Assembly: GCF_010119935.1 (NCBI RefSeq)
Contig: NZ_CP048209.1
Coordinates: forward strand, 1,917,501 to 1,981,500
Length of the DNA: 64,000 nucleotides
From: Paenibacillus lycopersici
GTDB taxonomy: Bacteria; Bacillota; Bacilli; Paenibacillales; Paenibacillaceae
Direction of reading: 5' to 3'
Both the position numbers and the translations under genes were made by a program. The notes beneath the pieces are model-generated. The model made no database searches, was not told where the DNA came from, and saw only the letters and a list, made by a program, of their open reading frames with translations. Of the stretch, positions 1 to 7,324 are shown in pieces. Position 1 is the first letter of the stretch, and the number at the start of each line of letters is the position of its first letter.

Positions 1-2
1 AT

Positions 3-1109
3 ATCCGAACCTATCTCGAGGATGACGAAATCCCGTTCGACGTGCATCCCTTCTTAACGGGGGGGACGGTATATGCGGGCTTCCGCGGCATCTTCGAAGC
101 GTTGGGCTATACGGTGAAGTACGATTCGGCCACGAGAATCGTAACCGGGCAATCTCCTTCGACGTCGATTGTCATTAATTTGCTCACGAATGAGATGACC
201 ATCAATGGCGGGAAATTCACGAAACAGCCGCCGGAGCCGCCGAAGCCGATTCTCATTCGGGGACGTACGTTAGTGCCGATTCGCTTCATCGCCGAAGCAT
301 CGGGCCTCAACGTAGAATGGATCCCGTCTTCCAGAATCGTCAAGCTGACGTACATGAAGCCGGCTGCGAGCGATCTGGATGCGATTCTGTCGCTTCTGGT
401 CCGCAATAAGAAAGCGGCCGTCGAAGGCAAGCTGGACGATCTGCTGGCCACGTTCGATGCGAAATCTCCGCTTCGCAGCGATTACAGCGGCCTGACCGCC
501 ATTGCGTTCCCGGGTTCCGAATCCACGTTCGAGAACATTGCGATCGATTCTTGGCAAGGCAATAAAGCGACGATCAGCTATAAGGTAACGACCAAGGCGA
601 CAGGAAGCGGCTTCTTCCTGGATCGCGTGGATATGATGGAAGCGGACTTGACCCGTACGGCAGTCGGCGGCTGGAGAATCTACGACTTCCGTACGAAGTC
701 GACCACGTATTCGAAGGATGCGAGCGGGTTGGCGGAGGCTGTCGTTCCGGATGCCGACAAGACGGCCATCCTGGCCGTCATTAATGCGAACGAGACTGCA
801 TTGAACGCGGAGAAGGTCGCCGATCTGGCTGCGACTTACGGCGGAGACGCGAGCTTCAAGAAGCAATTGACGGATACGACGACGGCGTTCTTCAAGTCGT
901 ACGATATCAAGTTCACGAACGAAGTGAAGCGCATCGTGTACTATCAAGCCGGCACGGCTTATGTATACGTCGTGCAAACGTCGGAGAAGAAGTCGGCTTC
1001 CGACTATCTGAACAAACGGGTGACTATGCTGCTTCAAGTCAACCAGGATAAGAACGGCAATTGGACGATCAATCCGGTTAGCCAGACGATCGCTTCGGAG
1101 AAGCTGTAA
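3..1109 (+). CDS. Stalk-domain (copper amine oxidase N-terminal-like) protein, 5' end missing
   Basis: The reading frame is open to the window edge, so the true start lies upstream; a GTG at 42 is inside the domain and is not a likely start. The first 110 residues fit the copper amine oxidase N-terminal/stalk domain: a segment with DDEIPFDVHPFL, then GIFEALGY and LVPIRFIAEASGLNVEW, the paired IPFDV / LVPIR..AE pattern of this surface domain in Paenibacillus. The remainder (from about residue 130) looks like two related NTF2/SnoaL-like repeats, each beginning with a run such as AILSLLVRNKKAAVEGKLDDLL or AILAVINANETALNAEKVADL. No enzyme active site is seen. The protein is probably exported and anchored, but the signal peptide would be outside the window. 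A good terminator follows. Confidence 0.8.
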   Translation: MRTYLEDDEIPFDVHPFLTGGTVYAGFRGIFEALGYTVKYDSATRIVTGQSPSTSIVINLLTNEMTINGGKFTKQPPEPPKPILIRGRTLVPIRFIAEASGLNVEWIPSSRIVKLTYMKPAASDLDAILSLLVRNKKAAVEGKLDDLLATFDAKSPLRSDYSGLTAIAFPGSESTFENIAIDSWQGNKATISYKVTTKATGSGFFLDRVDMMEADLTRTAVGGWRIYDFRTKSTTYSKDASGLAEAVVPDADKTAILAVINANETALNAEKVADLAATYGGDASFKKQLTDTTTAFFKSYDIKFTNEVKRIVYYQAGTAYVYVVQTSEKKSASDYLNKRVTMLLQVNQDKNGNWTINPVSQTIASEKL

Positions 1110-1153
1110 TGCGCCTGCCTGCAATTCGGGGATAACGTTCCAAGCTAAGCCAC

Positions 1154-1207
1154 AAGCCCATAAGATGAACGCGTTGCAAAACGCGTGCATGTTATGGGCT
1201 TTTTTTG
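1154..1207 (+). terminator. Rho-independent terminator after the stalk-domain gene
   Basis: AGCCCATAA (1155-1163) pairs with TTATGGGCT (1192-1200), with an inner GCGTTgcaaAACGC stem, followed by a run of seven T. This ends the plus-strand gene that stops at 1109. Confidence 0.9.
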
Positions 1208-1233
1208 TGTCGGATTAGGTGGATCAAATGGGG

Positions 1234-1274
1234 AAGACCAGCTCACGTACGCGTCATGTACGGGAGCTGGTCTT
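1234..1274 (-). terminator. Long hairpin downstream of the lasso-like precursor
   Basis: AAGACCAGCTC (1234-1244) pairs with GAGCTGGTCTT (1264-1274), and an inner CGTAC/GTACG stem extends it. It lies about 20 bp beyond the minus-strand precursor stop. The T tail on the minus strand is weak, so it may act as a 3' stabilising hairpin as much as a terminator. Confidence 0.55.
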
Positions 1275-1292
1275 CTTAAGTATGGGACAGGA

Positions 1293-1472
1293 TTAGGAGC
1301 CGTAGTATTCAGCAGGGATTGGCCCAGTGTTGCCACTAGGATTGGAATTGTATTGGTCGACATCCAGATGGCCGCCAATGTAGGTCCAGTCGGTATGTTT
1401 CCAGCCGTCGCCAAGCATCGTTTCTCTGACGTTCAGCACTTCCACCTGCGGTGTTTGCCATACTTTCTTCAT
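1293..1472 (-). CDS. Putative lasso-peptide (paeninodin-like) precursor
   Basis: 59 residues. The ATG at 1472 is chosen because GGGAGGTGA precedes it by 7 bases; an in-frame start at 1496 would overlap that site. The leader MKKVWQTPQVEVLNVRETM resembles paeninodin-family leaders: a WxxP in place of YxxP, an EVLNV block, and Thr at the next-to-last position. Cutting after TM gives a core starting LGDGWKHTDW, in which Asp9 is placed to form the ring with the N-terminal amine. The predicted core is 40 residues, far longer than usual lasso cores, and it ends in ...YYGS; paeninodin also ends in Ser, which is its phosphorylation site. The gene lies 33 bp downstream of the cyclase. No leader peptidase, RRE protein or kinase gene is adjacent. 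The family call is by motif; the ring and the processing site are inferred. Confidence 0.7.
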   Translation of the reverse strand: MKKVWQTPQVEVLNVRETMLGDGWKHTDWTYIGGHLDVDQYNSNPSGNTGPIPAEYYGS

Positions 1473-1505
1473 CGTGTGTTCACCTCCCTTCAGCAAGTCG
1501 GAGCG

Positions 1506-3455
1506 TTAAAATTTGCGTAAAAAGCGATAGACAACGAGACTTCGCATTAAATAGATCATATTCGAGTTCATGGCAAGCTCGGGTTGAAAGGGCTGCCGTT
1601 CGATTTCCGTGAGCGAGCTTCTGATCTGAGGGATATTCAAGTATTCGGAAGCCGCTGAGTCGTTGCACAGGTCATGAAGCTCTTGGATGAACGCGCTCCG
1701 GACGGGGGTCATGCGATGAACCCAGTCCGCGCTTTGGAAGCCTTTCACGCGTTGGTTCCATCTTACTTTATCCGGCAAGTATTGGTCGGTCGCTCTTCGA
1801 ATGAGCGAACGGCTTACGCCGTTGAGCACGAATTGTTCGATGGGAAGCGAGAGGCAGAAGCGGACGACTCTCGGATCGCAAGTCGGATCTCTCTCCCATA
1901 TGCCGTATTTTAATGATAGCTTGGCGCCTGAAGTGCCTTGCATATTAAGAATGGCTAAATTATTGAAGAAAAATTGCCTTTCGTCCGTTATATTCCGAGG
2001 CGACTCTGTGAGCAGCTGCTGGTGGTCCTTCAGCGTGTTGTAAATTTGCGTTCTTGCAGCGAAATCCGGGTTTATTAACTGCGGAAAATCCTCTTTGTCG
2101 CCGGCTTCGGCAAAGGACAGTTTATTCACGAACGGAAACGCGTATTTTCCGATGTTCGGCAGGAGCTGCGATCTTCGGATTCTCATCTGTCTGCTGAATA
2201 ACGTAGCTTGCCGGTAGAACTGGATCCATCTCATCGTCTTGAGCAGATGCGCGCAGTACTGGGTGACGGAACCCCATGAAATCGAGCTGTTTCCTCGTGC
2301 TCCGGTTAATAGAACCCCCATGCCTTGCTGCCTGGCCGTACGATAGATATCTCGAATCCAGAAGGAATTCGCGAAGAACTTATAGGGCGATTCCATGATA
2401 TTCAGCCATTCGTCGATTTCCGTGAACGGGCTCTGCCCCTGGGAGTCCAAGTAATTGTCTTGGATATTGCCGACATGGCGAATCGTTTCTTGAATGAAGG
2501 GTCTTTCGTCGGCCATCAAGTGACGGGCCGTCCAGTCCTGGAAATCGGCAGCCGGAACATGGCTGTAGGTATGCAGCGTCTTGCCTTCATTCCGCAATGC
2601 GCTGGCCGCGAAGCTGACTACGCTGCCGGAATCGAGCCCGCCGCTTAACGTGGCGCCGACTTGCTTGAAGGTGCGAAGCCTGGAGGCTACTGCCTGGCCG
2701 AACACCTCTCGAAAAGCTTCCTCGTAATCGCCATCGGAAGGGAGCGACAGCTTCTGGTCGGATACGACCAGCGAATCGTACTTCGATAGCGTCAACCTGC
2801 CGTTCGCCGAGATTAAGCTATGGCCGGGAGGGATTTGGAGAATATTGCGGTAGGCTGTCGCGAATACATCGACGGAATCAATCGGCGCATTGATGGCCAG
2901 GAACGCGGATAACCAGCTTTCATTCAGCCCTTGCTTGATGGAAGGCAGCGCCAGAAGCGGTGCGATCGCCGTGCAGAATGTCAAGCTCCGCCGATCGTAA
3001 TGGTAGTACAGCGTACGGTTCCCGGCCAGGTCGCGCGCGCCGAACAAGCGCTTCTGCTTCCTGTCCCAAATCATGAACGCATAATCGCCGATCAGATATT
3101 TCGGCGCTTCGGTTCCCCAGCGTTCGTAGGCCATGACGATTAATTCACTGTCCGTCAACGCGTCCCTTCGGGACGATTCGATCTGGAACCGATTGCATAA
3201 CGCATCCCGGTTATCAAGGATGGCATCCGCCGTAATGGCGAGGTCGAGAGACTCGTTATAGCAAGGAAGCTTCTCGTAAACGGATTGAGGCGTGATCCAC
3301 TGGGCGTGACAACCCAGGAACGCGGACTCGTCATGCCAGTGCCGCGCATCGTCAGCGGGGTAATCGCGCATGGCCTGCATCAGCAGCAGACCGTTCTCGC
3401 GTAAATCATTCGGAGACGAATCCCTATCGTTCACGATGCCGGCAATTAAGCTCAT
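1506..3455 (-). CDS. Asparagine-synthase-like lasso peptide cyclase (C protein)
   Basis: 649 residues, the size of lasso cyclases. The ATG at 3455 has AGGAGG five bases upstream. The N-terminal half is a class II glutaminase-like fold, but the catalytic Cys2 of true asparagine synthetase is absent (it begins MSLIAGIVND), so glutamine hydrolysis is not expected. The ATP-pyrophosphatase loop LSGGLDSGS (residues 270-278) is intact, consistent with adenylation of the side-chain carboxylate that forms the macrolactam. The pairing with the precursor just downstream supports this role. The B1/B2 genes that normally complete a lasso operon are missing locally. It could instead be another amidotransferase-like RiPP enzyme, but the precursor makes the lasso assignment the best one. 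Confidence 0.8.
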   Translation of the reverse strand: MSLIAGIVNDRDSSPNDLRENGLLLMQAMRDYPADDARHWHDESAFLGCHAQWITPQSVYEKLPCYNESLDLAITADAILDNRDALCNRFQIESSRRDALTDSELIVMAYERWGTEAPKYLIGDYAFMIWDRKQKRLFGARDLAGNRTLYYHYDRRSLTFCTAIAPLLALPSIKQGLNESWLSAFLAINAPIDSVDVFATAYRNILQIPPGHSLISANGRLTLSKYDSLVVSDQKLSLPSDGDYEEAFREVFGQAVASRLRTFKQVGATLSGGLDSGSVVSFAASALRNEGKTLHTYSHVPAADFQDWTARHLMADERPFIQETIRHVGNIQDNYLDSQGQSPFTEIDEWLNIMESPYKFFANSFWIRDIYRTARQQGMGVLLTGARGNSSISWGSVTQYCAHLLKTMRWIQFYRQATLFSRQMRIRRSQLLPNIGKYAFPFVNKLSFAEAGDKEDFPQLINPDFAARTQIYNTLKDHQQLLTESPRNITDERQFFFNNLAILNMQGTSGAKLSLKYGIWERDPTCDPRVVRFCLSLPIEQFVLNGVSRSLIRRATDQYLPDKVRWNQRVKGFQSADWVHRMTPVRSAFIQELHDLCNDSAASEYLNIPQIRSSLTEIERQPFQPELAMNSNMIYLMRSLVVYRFLRKF

Positions 3456-3466
3456 GGGTTCCTCCT

Positions 3467-3534
3467 GATACGAATTGTAGACATTTGAGTTTATTATAAC
3501 GAGTATTTATAGAAAAAGAAACAGTATGTATCAA
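3467..3534 (-). promoter_or_regulatory. Promoter and operator-like region of the cyclase/precursor operon
   Basis: On the minus strand, TTGATA (3534-3529), a 17-base spacer and TATAAA (3511-3506) form a sigma-A promoter; a second -10 TATAAT lies at 3498-3493. The 19 bases from 3534 to 3516, TTGATACATACTGTTTCTT, match 15 of 19 positions of the palindrome in the neighbouring VanZ-like gene's promoter. The motif GATACGAATTGTA at 3467-3479 (plus-strand reading) lies in the untranslated leader and recurs near 5894. Promoter elements are seen directly; operator function is inferred. Confidence 0.6.
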
Positions 3535-3577
3535 TTTCTTTTTAAAAAAAGATACATTTAGGCGCATATTTTTGAAA

Positions 3578-4009
3578 CTATCGCGGGGGAGGAAGAGGAA
3601 CGGATCGTTTGGAACCATAGGCTCTCAGCAATAGATAGGCTAGCAGGATACCGGCGGTGTCGATGCACACATCCACAATCCGGCCGTCACGGGAGAAATA
3701 GAGCTGGAGCACTTCCGTGACGATCGCATAACCGATCGCCAACACGATGCCGTACGATCTCCCTGGCTTATACAGCATCGCGGACAAGATCGCGAAGCCG
3801 AGGAAGTGTCCTGCTTTCTGGAGCAGATACCAATTCGTATGGCTGTAAATAATATCTTCGCTTGGAACGATCAAGATTTGATGCCAATCCGGATGCGGAT
3901 TGAATCTAAAATGAATGTACCTGTATATGACCATTAGCTTGAAATTTTGCGTGCAGGTGCAAACGAACAAAAATACGCACCACAGCATGGCGATTGCGGC
4001 TCTGAACAT
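3578..4009 (-). CDS. VanZ-like membrane protein
   Basis: 143 residues from the ATG at 4009, which has AAGGATG-type ribosome-site bases about 8 upstream; an ATG at 4018 is also possible, while longer versions would run through the promoter. Hydrophobic segments at residues about 3-20, 65-85, 90-108 and 115-130 give four membrane spans. The conserved VanZ features are visible: a KAGHFLGF block after the first loop and a TEVLQLYFS-R-G-R-VD run before the last span, which is the E-x-x-Q-x4-R-x2-D pattern of the family. VanZ proteins are associated with low-level teicoplanin resistance and envelope functions; biochemistry is poorly known. The gene precedes the lasso-like operon on the same strand, with its own promoter that shares an operator-like sequence with that operon. 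Confidence 0.8.
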   Translation of the reverse strand: MFRAAIAMLWCVFLFVCTCTQNFKLMVIYRYIHFRFNPHPDWHQILIVPSEDIIYSHTNWYLLQKAGHFLGFAILSAMLYKPGRSYGIVLAIGYAIVTEVLQLYFSRDGRIVDVCIDTAGILLAYLLLRAYGSKRSVPLPPPR

Positions 4010-4077
4010 GCTCCACATCCTTGAATGATTTTCAGGTATGACAGGTATGAGACGTTGATCGAATGCGCTAGAAAAGA

Positions 4078-4138
4078 TTGACAAGAGGCGAAAAGAAAAG
4101 GTATTGTTAATTATAATGATACAATATGTATCATGCAA
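4078..4138. promoter_or_regulatory. Divergent promoter pair with a 19-bp palindrome
   Basis: Minus strand: TTGCAT (4138-4133), a 17-base spacer and TATAAT (4115-4110) drive the VanZ-like gene; the perfect inverted repeat ATGATACA-TAT-TGTATCAT (4116-4134) fills the spacer and runs into the -35. Plus strand: TTGACA (4078-4083), 18 bases, TATTGT (4102-4107) would start the LCP gene near 4114, so the same palindrome covers its +1 region. One regulator could therefore affect both directions. Promoters are read from sequence; the binding protein is unknown. Confidence 0.65.
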
Positions 4139-4212
4139 GCGGGTTATGAAATGGAAGCTGCGAATAGGGACCTTGAACTTCTTTTATAACCGTCCGTAAG
4201 GAGTCTTGAACC

Positions 4213-5166
4213 ATGAAACCTCCGAAACCTTCGATCAAGCGTCTATTGCTGTGGACCGGTATCGCCGCGGTCGCGCTCGCGATTCTGACCGGCAGTCTCG
4301 TCTGGTATGTGTACCACTCCGTTAAATCAACGGCCGATCGGATGTACGAACCAATCGAGCGGATTACGCCGATGCGCGTGAGCAAGGACGCGAGCGTACC
4401 GAAGAAACCGGAGGCTGCGCCGTTACCGGGCAAATTACGGGCGTTCACCGTCCTGCTGCTTGGCGTGGACCAGCGGGAACAAGACAGCGGGCGCTCGGAC
4501 ACGATTGTCGTGATGACGGTCAACCCGGCCAAGCATTCGGCCTTCATGCTCAGCATCCCCCGGGATTCGCGCACGGCGATCGTCGGACGCGGCACGACCG
4601 ACAAAATCAACCATGCCTACGCGTTCGGCGGCGTTCCGATGTCCGTCGCTACGGTCGAGAACTTCATCGATTACCCGATCGATTATTACGTGAAAGTGAA
4701 TATGGAAGGCTTCGAGAAGCTGATCGATGCCGTCGGGGGCGTAGAGGTAGACAATCCGTTCGCGTTCGACTACCTCAAGCATCATTTTGAACGGGGGCAT
4801 CTCTCATTGAATGGCGAAGAGGCGCTGCTCTATTCCCGGATGCGGTATGACGATCCGCACGGCGACCTGGGACGCAATACGAGGCAGCGCGATATTCTGC
4901 AGGCGCTCATGAATCAGGCCTTGAACTTGTCTTCCATTACCCATATTCATTCCCTGCTCGGCAAGCTGGGCGACAGTGTCAGGACGAATATACCGTTTGG
5001 CGATATGAAACGCTTTGCCATCGATTACAGGCCGGCAATCAAGTCGATCGATTCGGCGGAAGTGCAGGGCAAGGGACGAACGATCGACGGCATCTGGTAC
5101 TACATCGTCGACGATGCCGAGCGCGATCGGATTCAGGGGCTCATTAAGGGGCATATGTTGAATTAG
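4213..5166 (+). CDS. LytR-CpsA-Psr (LCP) family cell-wall polymer ligase
   Basis: 317 residues; ATG with AAGGAG 8 bases upstream. One N-terminal membrane span (residues about 10-32) is followed by an extracytoplasmic LCP domain: LLLGVDQREQDSGRSDTIVV, then LSIPRDSRT, KINHAYAFGG, and the later YSRMRYDDPHGDLGRNTRQR block. These contain the Asp and Arg residues that bind the polyprenyl-pyrophosphate head group and magnesium in this family. LCP enzymes transfer teichoic acids or other anionic glycopolymers from lipid carriers to peptidoglycan. A promoter overlapping the VanZ-like gene's regulatory palindrome lies upstream. The specific polymer cannot be told from sequence. Confidence 0.93.
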   Translation: MKPPKPSIKRLLLWTGIAAVALAILTGSLVWYVYHSVKSTADRMYEPIERITPMRVSKDASVPKKPEAAPLPGKLRAFTVLLLGVDQREQDSGRSDTIVVMTVNPAKHSAFMLSIPRDSRTAIVGRGTTDKINHAYAFGGVPMSVATVENFIDYPIDYYVKVNMEGFEKLIDAVGGVEVDNPFAFDYLKHHFERGHLSLNGEEALLYSRMRYDDPHGDLGRNTRQRDILQALMNQALNLSSITHIHSLLGKLGDSVRTNIPFGDMKRFAIDYRPAIKSIDSAEVQGKGRTIDGIWYYIVDDAERDRIQGLIKGHMLN

Positions 5167-5206
5167 GCGGCAGAGTCGCTTTTCGCGGAACAGCTATGCC
5201 ATATAA

Positions 5207-5221
5207 GATACGAATCGTATC
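5207..5221. promoter_or_regulatory. 15-bp palindrome upstream of the small PilZ gene
   Basis: GATACGA-A-TCGTATC is a perfect inverted repeat with one central base, 25 bp before the PilZ start. Its left half GATACGAAT recurs in GATACGAATTGTA at 3467 and 5894. A possible -10, TATAAG, overlaps its left edge. An operator role is inferred. Confidence 0.5.
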
Positions 5222-5246
5222 AAAATCTATAAAGGGGCGTTACAAT

Positions 5247-5714
5247 ATGGGAAACGAAAGCAGGCAAGCACCGCATCCCCGCAGCCAGATTCGAATTAAA
5301 CTCCGCGGCAATATCAAGGCGAAGGTATCGATCGTAAGCGTCTTCGGGGAGGGCTTTCAGTCGAGCTATACGCCTGTGCTGCTGGACGATCTGAGCCCGA
5401 CGGGCTTCAAATGCCATTCGCATCTGCGGTTCCCCGTCAATTCCGATTACGTGCTGCATATCGAGACGTCGATCTGCCAGTGGGAGCTGTCGCTGCTCGG
5501 ACACGTCGTCTGGCGCCGCAAGGAGGACAATTTATATGCCTATGGCATTGAATTCATTCCGGACGATCATATCCAGAAGGCGATCCGGATTGCGCTGCTG
5601 GCGTATATCGGGCAGATGCAGCCGAACTACCGCCGTATCCATCAGCTCTACGAACGGATGATGGGCGGCGCGAACGCCGTCATTCGATCCATGAAGTTCG
5701 ATCAGAAGGGATGA
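5247..5714 (+). CDS. PilZ-domain protein
   Basis: 155 residues from the ATG at 5247, which has AAAGGGG 9 bases upstream; an earlier in-frame start at 5196 would include the palindrome and lacks such a site. The fold matches a single PilZ domain: a basic N-terminal stretch (HPRSQIRIKLRG, weak form of RxxxR), then LLDDLSPTGFKCHSHL, corresponding to the D/NxSxxG motif, and strands ending in WRRKEDNLYAYGIEF. PilZ domains usually bind cyclic di-GMP; the first motif here is less canonical than in the protein at 36.6 kb, so binding is uncertain. The C-terminal helix is long. The stop codon is inside a terminator hairpin. Confidence 0.75.
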   Translation: MGNESRQAPHPRSQIRIKLRGNIKAKVSIVSVFGEGFQSSYTPVLLDDLSPTGFKCHSHLRFPVNSDYVLHIETSICQWELSLLGHVVWRRKEDNLYAYGIEFIPDDHIQKAIRIALLAYIGQMQPNYRRIHQLYERMMGGANAVIRSMKFDQKG

Positions 5715-5727
5715 AAATCCCTTTTTT
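5706..5727 (+). terminator. Terminator overlapping the PilZ stop codon
   Basis: AAGGGAT-GAAA-ATCCCTT followed by TTTT; the TGA stop (5712-5714) lies in the stem and loop. Confidence 0.85.
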
Positions 5728-5858
5728 CTTTGCTCCGAAAGGACGTGGCACACGGGGCGAAGAGGCTAAATGACCAGATGTGTAAGCGTATACATGACAG
5801 AATTGGCGCAGGATCGGGAATTATTTTGAAAAATCTGTCGCAATTGTCGGTTATCGTA

Positions 5859-5908
5859 TTGACAGGGCGCGAGATTTGTCATATTCTGATCACGATACGA
5901 ATTGTAAC
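5859..5908 (+). promoter_or_regulatory. Sigma-A promoter with GATACGAATTGTA element
   Basis: TTGACA (5859-5864), a 17-base spacer and TATTCT (5882-5887) place +1 near 5894, where GATACGAATTGTAAC (5894-5908) begins. The first 13 bases of that element are identical to 3467-3479. Confidence 0.65.
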
Positions 5909-5979
5909 AACATATTCATATTTTGATACAAAAGGTATATACATATACAACGTTGTCGATTTGGAAAGGAGAGCGAATT

Positions 5980-6228
5980 ATGGTCAACAAGCAACAATTC
6001 TATTGCGTATGCTGCGGCGAAATGTTGAATCTTCAGGAGGCGGAGAAGCTGTTCTTAACCGGCTTCTACCGGATCGAGTACCCGCTCGGCTGCTGCACGG
6101 CGTGCATGCGGACGCCGTCTGCGCCGCATCCCTTTCAAAACGTGAACCGGCCTGAAAGGAACAAGCGCGCGGCATTCGACGAATACGGCAGGGACGACGC
6201 GGAGGAGCCGATGTTCGCGTTCATCTAG
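5980..6228 (+). CDS. Small Cys-rich protein, possible zinc-binding
   Basis: 82 residues from the ATG at 5980, with AAAGGAG upstream. Two cysteine groups, FYCVCCGEM (residues 7-15) and LGCCTACMRT, are spaced like a small treble-clef or zinc-ribbon knuckle, with a short helix between them; the rest is polar and acidic at the C-terminus. It has its own strong promoter and a 90-base leader. I do not recognise the family; metal binding is inferred from the cysteines only. Confidence 0.65.
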   Translation: MVNKQQFYCVCCGEMLNLQEAEKLFLTGFYRIEYPLGCCTACMRTPSAPHPFQNVNRPERNKRAAFDEYGRDDAEEPMFAFI

Positions 6229-6388
6229 CGCCCTCGCGTAACGAAGCGCGCGCATTTCGATCGGCTTCCGGCAGGCGTGCGCCCAGCGCTGCGCTCCCAA
6301 CGCCTTCCAATCGCCCCCTTCATCCGTTATACTGATGGGGATAAGGCGCAGGAAAAATAGATTTTCCGCGGATAATGGGGGTGCAACG

Positions 6389-7324
6389 ATGACGTATGGA
6401 AGCGTTTCGGACGAGCAGCCGATCGTCAGGCTTCAGCAGCTGTCGAAGGTGATCGGCAGACGGACGATTATCGACGGATTGACGCTGGACATTCCGCGCG
6501 CGGAAGTGCTCGGCTTCCTCGGACCGAACGGCTCCGGCAAGACGACGACGATCCGTATGATGGTCGGATTGATGAAGATGACGAAGGGCGACGTGCTGAT
6601 CGAGGGGCACAGCATTCGCGAGGATTACGAGCAGGCGATCCGGCATGTCGGGGCGATCGTCGAGAACCCGGAGATGTACAAATATTTGACCGGGTTTCAG
6701 AACCTGCTGCACTTCTCCCGGATGGTGCCGGGCATTACGACGCAGCGGATCGACGAAGTCATTCAACTGGTCGGGCTGAAGGATCGCATCCATGATAAAG
6801 TGAAGACGTATTCGCTCGGCATGCGCCAGCGGCTGGGCGTGGCGCAGGCGATCATGCACAAGCCGTCGCTGCTCATTCTGGACGAGCCTACCAACGGTCT
6901 CGATCCGGCGGGCATTCGCGAGCTGCGCGATTATTTGCGCAAGCTCGCCAAGGAAGAAGGCATCGCCGTCTTCGTCTCCAGCCATCTGCTCAGCGAGATG
7001 GAGCTGATGTGCGACCGGGTCGCGATCATTCAGAGCGGCAGGCTGATCGATGTGCGGACGATCCAGACCGGCGCGCAGCTGGCCGAAGAGAGCGGTCCCG
7101 TGCTGTTCGAGGTGGACCGGCCGGACGACGCCGTGGCGCTGCTCGCGAAGCACGAAGCGGCGCGGATGGACGAAGGGGCGCTTGTGCGGGCGGACCGGGA
7201 TACGGTGGCGCGCATCAATGCGGAGCTCGTCGGCGCGGGAATTAACGTATACGGGATTCGCGTCCTGAACAAATCGCTCGAGGACCAGTTCCTCGAGATG
7301 ACGGGAGGGAATCCGATTGTATAA
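6389..7324 (+). CDS. ABC transporter ATP-binding protein (BcrA-type)
   Basis: 311 residues from the ATG at 6389, preceded by GGGGGTG; the in-frame start at 6335 lacks a site. Walker A GPNGSGKT (residues 45-52), signature YSLGMRQRLG (141-150), Walker B LLILDEP (161-167) and the switch His (SSHLL) are all present. The C-terminal 90 residues are the regulatory tail typical of BcrA/DrrA-type exporters. It overlaps the permease gene by 8 bases, so the two are translationally coupled and probably form one exporter. The substrate is unknown; related systems export peptides such as bacitracin or act in envelope stress. Confidence 0.93.
   Translation: MTYGSVSDEQPIVRLQQLSKVIGRRTIIDGLTLDIPRAEVLGFLGPNGSGKTTTIRMMVGLMKMTKGDVLIEGHSIREDYEQAIRHVGAIVENPEMYKYLTGFQNLLHFSRMVPGITTQRIDEVIQLVGLKDRIHDKVKTYSLGMRQRLGVAQAIMHKPSLLILDEPTNGLDPAGIRELRDYLRKLAKEEGIAVFVSSHLLSEMELMCDRVAIIQSGRLIDVRTIQTGAQLAEESGPVLFEVDRPDDAVALLAKHEAARMDEGALVRADRDTVARINAELVGAGINVYGIRVLNKSLEDQFLEMTGGNPIV

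Noticed and set aside
270..1190. Long minus-strand reading frame
   Set aside because: It lies opposite the stalk-domain gene, has Arg/His-rich shadow composition, and includes a terminator; no ribosome site or domain.
1..6228. Lasso B1/B2, RRE (PqqD-like) or HprK-like kinase near the cyclase
   Set aside because: I looked for a PqqD-like RRE, a transglutaminase-type leader peptidase and a kinase near the cyclase and found none; the adjacent genes are VanZ-like, LCP and PilZ.
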